Position numbers and translations under genes: made by a program
Part shown: positions 26,614 through 36,769 of the stretch, one piece after another
How positions within the stretch are numbered: position 1 is the first letter of the stretch
How the letters are laid out: each line of letters opens with the position of its first letter
The notes under the pieces: generated by a model
The model's input: only the letters and a program-made list of their open reading frames with translations
Told to the model about the DNA's origin: nothing
The model's database searches: none
DNA from: Streptoalloteichus tenebrarius
Lineage (GTDB): Bacteria > Actinomycetota > Actinomycetes > Mycobacteriales > Pseudonocardiaceae
Direction: 5' to 3'
Assembly: GCF_024171885.1 (NCBI RefSeq)
Contig: NZ_JAMTCP010000024.1
Location: 1 to 64,000 of the forward strand
DNA length: 64,000 bases

Positions 26614-27795
26614 TCAGGTCCGCGCCAACCCGTCCGTCGCGACGCCACGCGGGCCGAGGACCGCCTGTTCGACCCGGTCCGCCGCGGGGCCGAGCGCCTC
26701 CAGGACCTCGACCTGCGCCGGGGCCAGCAGCGGCTCCCACCCCGGTCCGCCGGCGAACACCCGGACCCGTTGCCGGGTGCGGGGCACAGCCGCGAGCAGT
26801 CGGGGGTCGGCCTGGTGCGGAAGCTGCGCCCACAGCACCACGGCGGCGGGGGCCGTGCGCCGCACCGCGGCCACCAACGCGTCGACGGGCAACGCGGGGC
26901 CGAGCATCAACGAGCCGACGCCCCGGAGGGCGAGCGCGGCGGCGAGCGCCCGCAACGGCAGCACGTGTTGGTCCTCCGGCACGCAGGCGAGCAGCACGGG
27001 GCGCGGGTTGCACGGCGGGGGCGCGGACGCGGTCGCCCTCGCGAGCGCCGTCATCACACACTCGTTGAGCATGTGCTCCACCGCGACCCCGGCGCCCGAG
27101 TGCTCCCAGCGCTCCCCGACGGCGGCCAGGACGGGGCGGATCACGCCGTCCCACGCCCCGACCACGCCATCCTCCGCGATCGCGTCCGCGACGAGGTGGA
27201 GCGCCGCGGCGGCGTCCATCGCCAGCGCGGCGCGACCGAGCCCCCTGGCCCGACGGCTCGCGCCGGGCAGGCGCAACACCCGCCCGCCGACGCCCGCTCC
27301 CGCGTCGGGCTCCCCCTCGCCACCGGCGAGCAGCAGCGGTTCCGCGCCGGGCGACGGCCCCACGGCCTCGACCGGCGGCCGCCCGACCGCGGTGGCCGCC
27401 TGGAGCGCGGGCAGCGGGGAGGTCAACGCGTAGCGGGCGGCCTCGGCCGGCGAGGCCCCCCGCAGCAGCGCGTGCTGCATGAGTTCCAGCCGCGCGACGT
27501 CCTGGGGCCCGTACCGGCGGTGCCGCCCGCTGGTGTGGTCGCTGGGCCCCAGGCCGTAGCGGCGGTCCCAGGTGCGCAGGGTGGCGGGCGCGACCCCGAG
27601 CCGCCTGGCGACCGCGGCCACGGTGAGCCGCGGCTCACTGTCGCGTCCGGTCTCGGGACCCGTCCCGCCCATCCCGGTGCCGGGGGGTTCCACCTCGGTC
27701 GGCTCGGGGAAGTCCGCCATGCCCACGACGTCGTGGTGCGTGTCGCCAGCCGTCGCCCCGTCGTGCGTCTCCGGCTGCGTCGTCACGCGGGACAT
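26614..27795 (-). CDS. MerR-family regulator with B12-binding domain (CarH/LitR-like)
   Basis: 393 aa from ATG 27795 (the frame is open further upstream to 28032). MerR helix-turn-helix at about 57-105 (LTVAAVARRLGVAPATLRTW, GRHRRYGPQDVARLELMQHAL), a Pro/Ala linker, then a four-helix domain with the W-x9-E-H motif complete (W230, E240, H241), and a Rossmann-like cobalamin domain with D275-Q-H277 (the D-x-H of the base-off motif, followed by V-L-P instead of x-x-G). Such proteins use adenosylcobalamin to sense light and leave DNA when illuminated. Binding its own promoter is plausible: see the direct repeats at 27872-27916. Confidence 0.85.
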   Translation of the reverse strand: MSRVTTQPETHDGATAGDTHHDVVGMADFPEPTEVEPPGTGMGGTGPETGRDSEPRLTVAAVARRLGVAPATLRTWDRRYGLGPSDHTSGRHRRYGPQDVARLELMQHALLRGASPAEAARYALTSPLPALQAATAVGRPPVEAVGPSPGAEPLLLAGGEGEPDAGAGVGGRVLRLPGASRRARGLGRAALAMDAAAALHLVADAIAEDGVVGAWDGVIRPVLAAVGERWEHSGAGVAVEHMLNECVMTALARATASAPPPCNPRPVLLACVPEDQHVLPLRALAAALALRGVGSLMLGPALPVDALVAAVRRTAPAAVVLWAQLPHQADPRLLAAVPRTRQRVRVFAGGPGWEPLLAPAQVEVLEALGPAADRVEQAVLGPRGVATDGLART

Positions 27796-27871
27796 GGTCC
27801 GGGTGACCCGGCCGGGTGGCAACCCGGACGACCGGATGCGCCCCGTGTGGCCCAGCGCACAGCGGGACGAG

Positions 27872-27916
27872 TTGAACAACTTCTGACGCGAAAGGTCTTG
27901 AACAAGTTTTGACGCG
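27872..27916. promoter_or_regulatory. Two direct repeats upstream of the MerR/B12 gene
   Basis: TTGAACAANTTNTGACGCG occurs at 27872-27890 and 27898-27916, 26 bp apart, in an AT-rich patch between the MerR/B12 gene and the divergent whiB gene. The cores GTTG-AA-CAAC and CTTG-AA-CAAG are each inverted repeats. This is a good candidate operator for the MerR/B12 regulator (inference). Confidence 0.6.
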
Positions 27917-28089
27917 GTTCTACCGTGAGTCCTGGTTGGAACAGCGAGACCTGCTCGCAAGGTCGGGAGACAGCCGCGAGACCGGCTCACGGCGTGGAGG
28001 GACGGGGATCGCGGGCCCGCTGGCACGGTCAAGCCGGATCAACACCGCAACCGAAGGTGGGGCACCGACACGGTGAGGAGGTGGTCGCG

Positions 28090-28386
28090 GTGGCTGACAC
28101 CCGACGACTCCCCGGACCCAACGCGGATCTCTGGGACTGGCAGCTCCGCGGCTCCTGCCGCGGGATGGACAGCGCGTTCTTCTTTCATCCTGACGGCGAG
28201 CGGGGACCGGCACGGGCCAGGAGGGAGGCGAGGGCGAAGGCGATCTGCCAACGATGCCCGGTGCTGGAACAGTGCCGGCGCCACGCGTTGGCGGTGCAGG
28301 AGCCCTACGGCATCTGGGGCGGCCTGTCCGAGTCCGAGCGGGACTCGATCATCAAGGCCAGGAAGCGGCAGCTCGCGCTGCGGTGA
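28090..28386 (+). CDS. WhiB-family Fe-S regulator (WhiB3/WhiD type)
   Basis: 98 aa. Four conserved Cys for a [4Fe-4S] cluster: one in RGSCRGMD and three in AICQRCPVLEQC. The GIWGG turn is followed by LSESERDSIIKARKRQLALR, the basic DNA-binding tail. GTG at 28090 gives the family start MADTRRLPGPNADLWDWQ and has GGAG 9 bases upstream; GTG at 28081 has no room for a ribosome site. By position (sigD - Rv3415c-type - whiB - groEL1) it is the WhiB3/WhiD orthologue, involved in redox sensing or spore development through contact with the main sigma factor. Confidence 0.94.
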   Translation: MADTRRLPGPNADLWDWQLRGSCRGMDSAFFFHPDGERGPARARREARAKAICQRCPVLEQCRRHALAVQEPYGIWGGLSESERDSIIKARKRQLALR

Positions 28387-28574
28387 GCGACCGGAACCGG
28401 GACTCGCGGGGGGCAGCCCCGGCGACGGTCACGGCGAGGGGGCGGGAGCCGGACTCCTTGGGGGAGGAGCCCGGCACCGCCCCCTCGTCCTGTCCACCGA
28501 CCCGCCGCCGCGCGCCCTGTTCCGCGCGTCGACGGAGGTCGGCGTCGGCGGAGCCGACGAGGAGGGAGGGACCG

Positions 28575-28916
28575 ATGGTGGCGACACCCGCCCCGCTGTC
28601 CGCGCTCGCGTTCTGGGCGACGAGGGACCGGTACGACCACGACTACGACGAGGCCTGGGGGTGGGGCGCCGCGCTCGGCGCGGGAGTCGGGGCCCTCCTC
28701 TACCTGGTGCTGCTGATCATCACGGTGGTGAGCGTCCTGCGCTCCCCGATGACCGCGGGGAGGAAGGTGCTCTGGGTGCTGATCGCCCTGTTCTTCCAAC
28801 CCCTCGGCATCCTGCTGTGGTTCGCCGTGGGGCGGCCCGTCGCGCACATGGTCCCCTCGACGGTCACGCTCTCGTCGCCGCCACCGCCCGGCGCGGCGCC
28901 GCCCGCGCCGCCCTGA
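28575..28916 (+). CDS. Small membrane protein with PLDc_N-like helices
   Basis: 113 aa. ATG at 28575 after the strong GGAGGGAGGG site. Two membrane helices (AALGAGVGALLYLVLLIITVV and VLWVLIALFFQPLGILLWFAVG) around VLRSPMTAGRKV, in the style of the phospholipase D-like N-terminal domain (PLDc_N) found alone in small actinobacterial proteins. An acidic/aromatic N-terminal loop (RYDHDYDEAWGWG) and a Pro-rich tail. The function is unknown. Confidence 0.75.
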   Translation: MVATPAPLSALAFWATRDRYDHDYDEAWGWGAALGAGVGALLYLVLLIITVVSVLRSPMTAGRKVLWVLIALFFQPLGILLWFAVGRPVAHMVPSTVTLSSPPPPGAAPPAPP

Positions 28917-28966
28917 CACCCGTCAACCCGTAGGCCGGTCGACGCGGGGCCGCGCGGGCGCTCACC

Positions 28967-29851
28967 TCAGGCGTCGGTCTCGTCCCTGGCCAGCGCCTCG
29001 AACCTCCCGGCGACGGCATCGACGAACGCCAACGACTCGGTCTCCGGCAGGGCCGCCGACCACAGCCGGTCGAACAGCTCCGTGTGGTGGCGGGCCGACT
29101 CGGCGCCCTCCACCGCGACGCCACCGCCCGCGACGTCCCGGAAGACGATGCCGCCGGTGGGCCGCGTGGCCAGACCGGGGACGTCGAGCAGGACGAAACC
29201 GGTGTCGGCGACGACCTCCTCGGCGACGGCGAACGGCAGCACCCGCAGGGCCACCGTGGGCAACCCGCACACCTCGCGGAGATGGCGGAGCTGGCCGCCC
29301 ATCACTCCTGGGCCGCCGACCGCGCGGTGCAGGACGCCCTCGTCCAGCACGACCGCCGCGCGCAGCGGCTGCTCGTCGGTGAGCATCCGCTGGCGGGCCA
29401 TCCGGAACTCGACCCGCCGCTCGACCTCGTCGACGGGCAGGCCCGGCCGGGCCGCGCGCACCACCGCCCGCGCGTAGGCCGGGGTCTGGAGCAGGTCGGG
29501 CACCCACAGGGCGTCGTAGGCCCGCAGGCGCTCCGCGCCGGCCTCGATCTCGACGTAGGGTCCGTCGATGACGTCGTGGTACCGGCTCCACCACGCCTTC
29601 TGCCGGGACCGCCCGGCCAGGCCCACCAGGAACTCGGTCTCCTCCCCCGAGACGCCGTACAGCGCGCAGAGGTCCCGGACGTCGCACGGCCCCACGCCGA
29701 TCCTGGCCCGCTCGATGCGACTGATCCTGGACTGGGAGCAGGCGAGCCTGGCGCCCACCTCGACGGTGGTGAGACCGGCGCGCTCCCGGTGCCTGCGCAG
29801 CTCGGACGCGAGCCGCCGACGGTCGACGGCCGGGCTCTGGCGTGTGGTCAC
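28967..29851 (-). CDS. XRE-family regulator with DUF5753 (Scr1-like)
   Basis: 294 aa. Helix-turn-helix at about 14-70 (ASELRRHRERAGLTTVEVGARL, then ACSQSRISRIERARIG), followed by the DUF5753 domain (AWWSRYHDVIDGPYVEIEA, WVPDLLQTPAYARAV, RMARQRMLTDEQP). GTG start with GGAGGT upstream. Such genes are usually paired with a small DUF397 gene in Streptomyces and relatives; none is next to it here, so it is solitary. Likely a repressor with unknown ligand. Confidence 0.9.
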   Translation of the reverse strand: MTTRQSPAVDRRRLASELRRHRERAGLTTVEVGARLACSQSRISRIERARIGVGPCDVRDLCALYGVSGEETEFLVGLAGRSRQKAWWSRYHDVIDGPYVEIEAGAERLRAYDALWVPDLLQTPAYARAVVRAARPGLPVDEVERRVEFRMARQRMLTDEQPLRAAVVLDEGVLHRAVGGPGVMGGQLRHLREVCGLPTVALRVLPFAVAEEVVADTGFVLLDVPGLATRPTGGIVFRDVAGGGVAVEGAESARHHTELFDRLWSAALPETESLAFVDAVAGRFEALARDETDA

Positions 29852-30024
29852 CGAACACCTCCAGTGCTGATCGCCGGTCCTCGATCGCGAGAGTGTTCAA
29901 CCGCGCGCGCCGCGCCACAAGCGTTCTGGTGTCACTTGATCGGGTAATGCTCGGCCGGTGGCCCCGACCGAGGACGGCTGTCCGAGGACGAGCCGGGGTC
30001 CCGACGGCACCGCGCCCGACGGCA

Positions 30025-30055
30025 AGGGGCCGGCTCGCGTCGCGAGCCGGCCCCT
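30025..30055 (-). terminator. Hairpin downstream of groEL
   Basis: AGGGGCCGGCTCGCG and CGCGAGCCGGCCCCT form a perfect 13-15-bp stem with almost no loop, 26 bases past the groEL stop codon. Confidence 0.75.
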
Positions 30056-30081
30056 CGTGCCGAAAGGCGTTCCGGTCCCGG

Positions 30082-31722
<1,641 letters not shown>

Positions 31723-31792
31723 TCACCCGTGACGCGACCGCCCCGGGACCCCAGACGGGGCCGCCGGGGCGGTTCACGCGGTCAGCGGGACG

Positions 31793-32089
31793 TCACTTCT
31801 CGATGACGGCCAGCACGTCGCGGGCGGAGAGGATCAGGTACTCGTCGCCGTTGTACTTGACCTCGGTGCCGCCGTACTTGGAGTAGATGACGGTGTCACC
31901 CACGTTGACGTCCACCGGAACCCGGTTGCCCTTGTCGTCCACGCGACCCGGGCCCACCGCCAGAACCTTGCCCTCCTGGGGCTTCTCCTTGGCGGTGTCC
32001 GGGATGACGAGGCCGGACGCCGTCGTGTTCTCGGCCTCGCTCGCCTGGACGAGGATCTTGTCCTCGAGCGGCTTGATGTTCACGCTCAC
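31793..32089 (-). CDS. groES: 10-kDa co-chaperonin GroES
   Basis: 98 aa. [33 protein letters not shown], mobile loop region, and [24 protein letters not shown] at 32089 is chosen since GGAGG sits 8 bases upstream; GTG at 32104 would overlap that site. Forms the lid of GroEL. Confidence 0.97.
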   Translation of the reverse strand: MSVNIKPLEDKILVQASEAENTTASGLVIPDTAKEKPQEGKVLAVGPGRVDDKGNRVPVDVNVGDTVIYSKYGGTEVKYNGDEYLILSARDVLAVIEK

Positions 32090-32191
32090 CGGTGTGACCT
32101 CCACCTTCTGGGGTCTTCGAAGCGTTGGCAGGTACCGACGGCTCCTGCCACCCCGCCGTCGCGGGTGCCGGGGCGGGCCGGCGCCGTGCGA

Positions 32192-32226
32192 CTAGCACTC
32201 TACCCACGAGAGTGCCAGACGCTCAA
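32192..32226 (-). promoter_or_regulatory. groES-groEL promoter with CIRCE element
   Basis: CTAGCACTC (32192-32200), 9-bp spacer, GAGTGCCAG (32210-32218): the CIRCE inverted repeat bound by the heat-shock repressor HrcA. On the minus strand a promoter overlaps it: TTGAGC (32226-32221), 18-bp spacer, TAGAGT (32202-32197). About 100 bases of leader separate it from groES. Confidence 0.92.
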
Positions 32227-32401
32227 CGCACCCCACCCCTCGCGGCGCGCGTGTCGCCACCACCCTGCCACGGTCGGCCGCTCCCCCGGGCCCGGACCCG
32301 CCGGAACACCCGTCCGCGCGCCGGCTCGGGACCACCCGCCAGGCGGGCGGAACGCCGTCGGTGGTCGCGTCGCGGCCGGCGTTCCCGGTTATCCCCCGAA
32401 G

Positions 32402-33943
32402 ATGGAGACTCCTGCCCTCAGCGGCCCCTCGTACTGGGAGACCAGCGCTCCCGCCCCCGACCGCGCCGACGTCGAGCTGCCCGCCGAGGTCGACGTCGCC
32501 GTCCTCGGCGCGGGCATCGCCGGGATCACCACCGCCTACCTGCTCACCCTCGCCGGCCGCTCGGTCGCCCTGGTCGAGGCGGGGCGGATCGCGTCCGGCG
32601 TCTCCGGCGCGACCACCGCCAAGGTGAGCACGCAACACGGGATGAAGTACCACCGGCTCGCCGCGCTGCACGGCCAGGAGGCCGCGGCGCGGTACGCGGA
32701 CAGCCAGACGGCCGCGCTGGAGTGGATCGCCGCCGAGGTCGAGCGGCTCGGCGTGGACTGCGCCTTCCGCCGCAGGGAGAGCTGGTTGTTCACCGAGGAC
32801 CCCAGGAAGGTCCCCGACCTGCGCCGCGAGGCGGAGGCCGCCGCGCGGGCCGGGCTCACCGCGGAGTTCAGGGACGCGGTCGGGCTGCCCTTCGAGACCG
32901 CGGGTGGGGTCGTGGTGACCGGGCAGGCGGAGTTCCACCCGCGCCGGTGGCTGCTCACGCTCGCCGACCGGGCCGAGGCGGCGGGTTGTGTGATCGCGGA
33001 GGGGGTCAGGGCCCTGACCGTCGAGCCGGGCGGCGACGGGCGCATCGTGCTCACCACGCGGGGGCGGCTGCGGGCGCGGGACGTCGTCGTGACCACGCAC
33101 TACCCGATCCTGGACAGGGGCGTGTTCTTCGCGCGGCTGGACCCGGTGCGCGACCTCGTCGTCGCCGCGCCGGTCGACGAGCCGCCGGACGGGCTGTTCC
33201 TCGGTGTCGACAGTGGACACTCCATCCGGACCACCCCGCTCGACGACGGCCGGCACCTCCTGATCGCGCTGGGCGAGCACTCCCGGCCCGGCGCCCACGA
33301 GGACGTCGTCGCCCGGCACCGCCGGCTCGTGGAGTGGACGCGCCGGCGCTTCCCGATCGGCGCCCCCACCCACCAGTGGTCGGCCCACGACCTGGCGACC
33401 CCCGACGCCCTGCCGTACATCGGGCGCTACCTCCCCGGCGTCCACAACCTGTGGGTGGCGACCGGGTTCGGGCAGTGGGGAATGACCGGAGGCACCCTCG
33501 CCGGGCTGCTGCTGCGCGACCTCGTCACGGGCGAGGAGAACGACTGGGCCCCGTTGTACGACCCGGCGCGACGCCCCCGGCTCGGGTCCCTGCCGACCGT
33601 CGGCCGCTTCAACGCCACGGTGGCGCGGCACGCGGCGGTCGACCACGCGCGGGCGCTGGGCAACCGGCGCCAGCCGGCCGACCTCGCTCCCGGCGAGGCG
33701 ACGGTCACCCGGGTCGGCTCCCGGCTCGTCGCCGCCCACCGCGACGAGGAGGGCGTCCTGCACACCGTCTCGGCCCGCTGCACGCACCTCGGGTGCCTCG
33801 TGGCGTTCAACAACGCCGAGCGGACGTGGGACTGCCCGTGCCACGGGTCGCGGTTCCGCCCCGACGGGAGCGTGCTCCACGGCCCCGCCGTGCACCCGCT
33901 GTCCCCTGTGGACGTCTCAGGGGCCGACCGCGACCGGGCGTGA
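32402..33943 (+). CDS. FAD-dependent oxidoreductase with C-terminal Rieske domain
   Basis: 513 aa. DAO-type flavoprotein domain first (VAVLGAGIAGITTAYLLTLAG), then TGFGQWGMTGGTLAGLLL, and a Rieske [2Fe-2S] domain at about 435-505 with CTHLGC and CPCHGS, giving the two Cys and two His ligands. Bacillus YhfW is the known architecture relative. ATG at 32402; no better start is seen. It would transfer electrons between an amine or amino acid substrate and an unknown partner. It stands between tsaD and groES on the opposite strand, interrupting synteny that is uninterrupted in mycobacteria. Confidence 0.92.
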   Translation: METPALSGPSYWETSAPAPDRADVELPAEVDVAVLGAGIAGITTAYLLTLAGRSVALVEAGRIASGVSGATTAKVSTQHGMKYHRLAALHGQEAAARYADSQTAALEWIAAEVERLGVDCAFRRRESWLFTEDPRKVPDLRREAEAAARAGLTAEFRDAVGLPFETAGGVVVTGQAEFHPRRWLLTLADRAEAAGCVIAEGVRALTVEPGGDGRIVLTTRGRLRARDVVVTTHYPILDRGVFFARLDPVRDLVVAAPVDEPPDGLFLGVDSGHSIRTTPLDDGRHLLIALGEHSRPGAHEDVVARHRRLVEWTRRRFPIGAPTHQWSAHDLATPDALPYIGRYLPGVHNLWVATGFGQWGMTGGTLAGLLLRDLVTGEENDWAPLYDPARRPRLGSLPTVGRFNATVARHAAVDHARALGNRRQPADLAPGEATVTRVGSRLVAAHRDEEGVLHTVSARCTHLGCLVAFNNAERTWDCPCHGSRFRPDGSVLHGPAVHPLSPVDVSGADRDRA

Positions 33944-33948
33944 GGGCC

Positions 33949-35010
33949 TCACGGCATCACGATCTCGGAGACGTGCAGGCCGGGATCGGCCGGGATGTCC
34001 CAGGAGGACTGTTCGACCCCCGCGGCCAGCAGGTGCGCGCCGAGCGCCGCCACCATCGCGCCATTGTCCGTGCACAGCTTCGGCCGGGGCACCCGCAGCG
34101 TGATCCCGGCGTCGGCGCACCGCTGCTCGGCCATCCACCGCAGGCGCGAGTTGGCGGCGACCCCGCCCCCGATGATCAGGTGGTCGACGCCGCGCTCCCT
34201 GGCCGCCCTGACCGTCTTCGCGGTGAGCACGTCCACCACGGCCTCCTGGAAGGACGCCGCGACGTCGGCCACCGGGACGCTCCTGCCCGCGCGCTCCGCC
34301 GCCTCCACCCACCGGGCCACGGCCGTCTTCAGCCCCGAGAAGGAGAAGTCGTAGGCGGGGTCGTGGGGTCCGGTGAGGCCGCGCGGGAAGGCGATGGCGT
34401 CCGGATCGCCCTCGCGGGCGACCCGGTCGATGTGCGGGCCGCCGGGGAACGGCAGCCCGAGCAGCCGCGCCACCTTGTCGAACGCCTCGCCGGCCGCGTC
34501 GTCGATCGTCGCGCCGAGCTGGTTGACCGGGCCAGCCAGGTCGGCGACCTCCAGCAGGCTGGAGTGGCCGCCGGAGACCAGCAACGCCAACGCCGGCCCC
34601 GGCAGCGGGCCGTGCTCCAACGTGTCGACCGCGACGTGCGCGGACAGGTGGTTCACGCCGTACAGCGGGACGCCCCACGCCGTGGCGTACGCCTTCGCCG
34701 CGGCCACGCCCACCAGCAGCGCCCCGGCCAGCCCCGGCCCCGCCGTCACCGCTACGGCGTCCACATCGGACGGCCGAACCCCGGCCACCTCCATGGCCCG
34801 CCGCACCGTCGGCACCATGGCCTCCAGGTGCGCCCGGCTGGCGACCTCCGGCACCACGCCGCCAAACCGGGCGTGCTCGTCGACGCTGGAGGCCACCTCG
34901 TCGGCCAACAGCTCGACGTGCCCGTCGGCGCGCAGGCGCACCACCCCGACCCCGGTCTCGTCGCACGAGGTCTCGATCCCGAGCACGACGGCCCCGGCGA
35001 GCGCGCTCAC
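33949..35010 (-). CDS. tsaD: tRNA threonylcarbamoyladenosine transferase TsaD
   Basis: 353 aa. [15 protein letters not shown] start; metal-binding H-x3-H in [44 protein letters not shown] near the C-terminus. GTG start in a GTGA overlap with the rimI stop. TsaD transfers the threonylcarbamoyl group to A37 of ANN-decoding tRNAs with TsaB and TsaE. Upstream genes rimI-tsaB-tsaE are on the same strand. Confidence 0.97.
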   Translation of the reverse strand: MSALAGAVVLGIETSCDETGVGVVRLRADGHVELLADEVASSVDEHARFGGVVPEVASRAHLEAMVPTVRRAMEVAGVRPSDVDAVAVTAGPGLAGALLVGVAAAKAYATAWGVPLYGVNHLSAHVAVDTLEHGPLPGPALALLVSGGHSSLLEVADLAGPVNQLGATIDDAAGEAFDKVARLLGLPFPGGPHIDRVAREGDPDAIAFPRGLTGPHDPAYDFSFSGLKTAVARWVEAAERAGRSVPVADVAASFQEAVVDVLTAKTVRAARERGVDHLIIGGGVAANSRLRWMAEQRCADAGITLRVPRPKLCTDNGAMVAALGAHLLAAGVEQSSWDIPADPGLHVSEIVMP

Positions 35011-35516
35011 GACGCCGTCCTCCCGTGCTCGGCCTCGGAGACGGGGAGGCGCCGCATCGTGTACGCGTCCGCGCCCGAGGGCTGGTAGTAGCGCTTCCGC
35101 AGGCCCACGACCTCGAAGCCGTGCGCCACGTACAGGGCCATGGCCGGGGCGTTGTCGGTGCGCACCTCCAGGAACGTGGTCGCCTCGAAGGCGTCCGCCC
35201 TGCGCAGCAACGCGCGCAGCAGCCCGCGGCCGACACCCCTGCCCTGCCAGCGGGGGTCGACGCCGATGGTCTGCACGCTGGCCTCGGCCACCGGTCGCCG
35301 GCCGACGACCGCCAACCCCGCGTAGCCGACCAGCTCGTCGCCGACCCAGGCCCCGAGGTAGTAGTGCCCCTGGTCCAGCTCCGAGGCGAACACCGACTCC
35401 CGCCACGGGTCGTCGCCGGGGAACAGCTCGCGTTCCAGCTCGGCGCACCGCCCCAGGTCCTGGTAGCGCAGGCGCTCCAGCCGGGCCGGGAGCGCGGCGG
35501 CGCCCTCGGCGCTCAC
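35007..35516 (-). CDS. rimI: Ribosomal-protein alanine N-acetyltransferase RimI
   Basis: 169 aa GNAT enzyme. The acetyl-CoA motif [19 protein letters not shown] with R/Q-x-x-G-x-G/A is clear; [20 protein letters not shown], and [17 protein letters not shown] end the fold. GTG start overlaps tsaB stop by GTGA, and its own stop overlaps tsaD. Conserved with TsaB/TsaD; acetylates the N-terminus of proteins such as S18 in E. coli. Confidence 0.93.
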   Translation of the reverse strand: MSAEGAAALPARLERLRYQDLGRCAELERELFPGDDPWRESVFASELDQGHYYLGAWVGDELVGYAGLAVVGRRPVAEASVQTIGVDPRWQGRGVGRGLLRALLRRADAFEATTFLEVRTDNAPAMALYVAHGFEVVGLRKRYYQPSGADAYTMRRLPVSEAEHGRTAS

Positions 35517-36202
35517 GACTGACTCACCCGCTTCCGGGCGCCCGGCTCCACGGCGTCGGGCCGGCGCAGGTAGAGCGGGGTCAGCGGCGCCGGGGTCGCG
35601 CGGGAGAGCACGGCGTCGGCCGCCGCGCCGACCAGCCCGGCCGGGCTGGGGAAGCCCGGCGCGGTCACGGGCAGGCCAAGCACGTCGGCGTACAGCTCCG
35701 CGCCCTGCCCGGCGGCGCGGCGCACCACCGCGCCCGCGAGGCGGTCGGCCAGCTCGGCGGGGCGTTCCACGTTCGGGCCGTCGACCCGGGCGCCGGTCTC
35801 GTCGTACCGCGCCCAGTACACCTCCCGCCGCCGCGCGTCGGTCACGACCAGCAGCTCCTGGCCCGGCGCGTCCCGGAACACGTCGTACGCGATCGCGTCC
35901 GGGGTGGCGACCGGGTACACCGGCCGGTCGAGCGCGTGGCCGAGCGCGGCCGCCGTGACCAGGCCGACCCGCAGACCGGTGAACGGGCCGGGGCCGGCGC
36001 CGCAGACGAGGGCGTCCACGTCGCCGAGGGCGGCGCCCGCCTCGGCCACGACCTCCCTGACCTGCGGGGTCAGCAGCTCCCCGTGGGCGCGGGCGTTGAC
36101 GGTGACGCGCGACGCGAGGGTGCGCGGCCCCGCCGCCGCGTCGAGCTGGACCAACCCGGTGGTGACGGCCGGCGTGGCGGTGTCAATCGCGAGGACGAGC
36201 AC
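35513..36202 (-). CDS. tsaB: tRNA t6A synthesis protein TsaB
   Basis: 229 aa. ASKHA-fold scaffold: [53 protein letters not shown], and [17 protein letters not shown] at the C-terminus. Needed with TsaD and TsaE for t6A37 of tRNA. It lies 75 bases after tsaE and overlaps rimI by GTGA. Confidence 0.95.
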   Translation of the reverse strand: MLVLAIDTATPAVTTGLVQLDAAAGPRTLASRVTVNARAHGELLTPQVREVVAEAGAALGDVDALVCGAGPGPFTGLRVGLVTAAALGHALDRPVYPVATPDAIAYDVFRDAPGQELLVVTDARRREVYWARYDETGARVDGPNVERPAELADRLAGAVVRRAAGQGAELYADVLGLPVTAPGFPSPAGLVGAAADAVLSRATPAPLTPLYLRRPDAVEPGARKRVSQS

Positions 36203-36277
36203 CCGTCCAGCGTAGGGCGCGCCCCGGGGACCGCGTGCGGCACGTCGGCCCCGAGCCGGGCGGGCCGCCTCAGAGCC

Positions 36278-36769
36278 TCAGACGTCGAAGGACGCGCGCA
36301 GCCGCGACTCCCAGCTCTCCCCGTGCGGCTCGAACCGGGCGACGCGGACGTCGTCCTGCCGGCGGTCCAGTCGCACGATCAGGTGATCCTCGGACAGTCG
36401 CTCCGCGACGCCCTCACCCCACTCGACGACCACCGCGGCGTCGGTCAGGTCGGTGTCCAGGTCGAGGTCGTCCAGCTCGTCCAGCCCGTTGAGCCGGTAG
36501 GCGTCGACGTGGACCAGCGGGACGCCCCGCCCGCCGGGCGCGGGACGGTGCACGCGGGCGATCACGAACGTCGGGGAGTTCACCTGACCGGCCACGCCCA
36601 TGCCGGCGGCGATCCCGCGCACCGTCGCCGTCTTGCCCGCGCCCAGCGGGCCGGACAGCAGCACCAGGTCGCCGGCGCGCAGCACCTCGCCCAGCCGTCG
36701 GCCGAACTCCACGGTGTCCGTGACGTCCGGCAGCTCCACGGCGATGTCCTCGATCCGCGACACGGTCAC
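36278..36769 (-). CDS. tsaE: tRNA t6A ATPase TsaE
   Basis: 163 aa. P-loop GPLGAGKTATVRGIAAGMG, SPTFVIARVH, HVDAYRLNGLDELDDLDLD, VVVEWGEGVAERL. GTG at 36769 overlaps the stop of the alpha/beta hydrolase gene (GTGA). Drives the t6A enzyme cycle with ATP. Confidence 0.95.
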   Translation of the reverse strand: MTVSRIEDIAVELPDVTDTVEFGRRLGEVLRAGDLVLLSGPLGAGKTATVRGIAAGMGVAGQVNSPTFVIARVHRPAPGGRGVPLVHVDAYRLNGLDELDDLDLDTDLTDAAVVVEWGEGVAERLSEDHLIVRLDRRQDDVRVARFEPHGESWESRLRASFDV

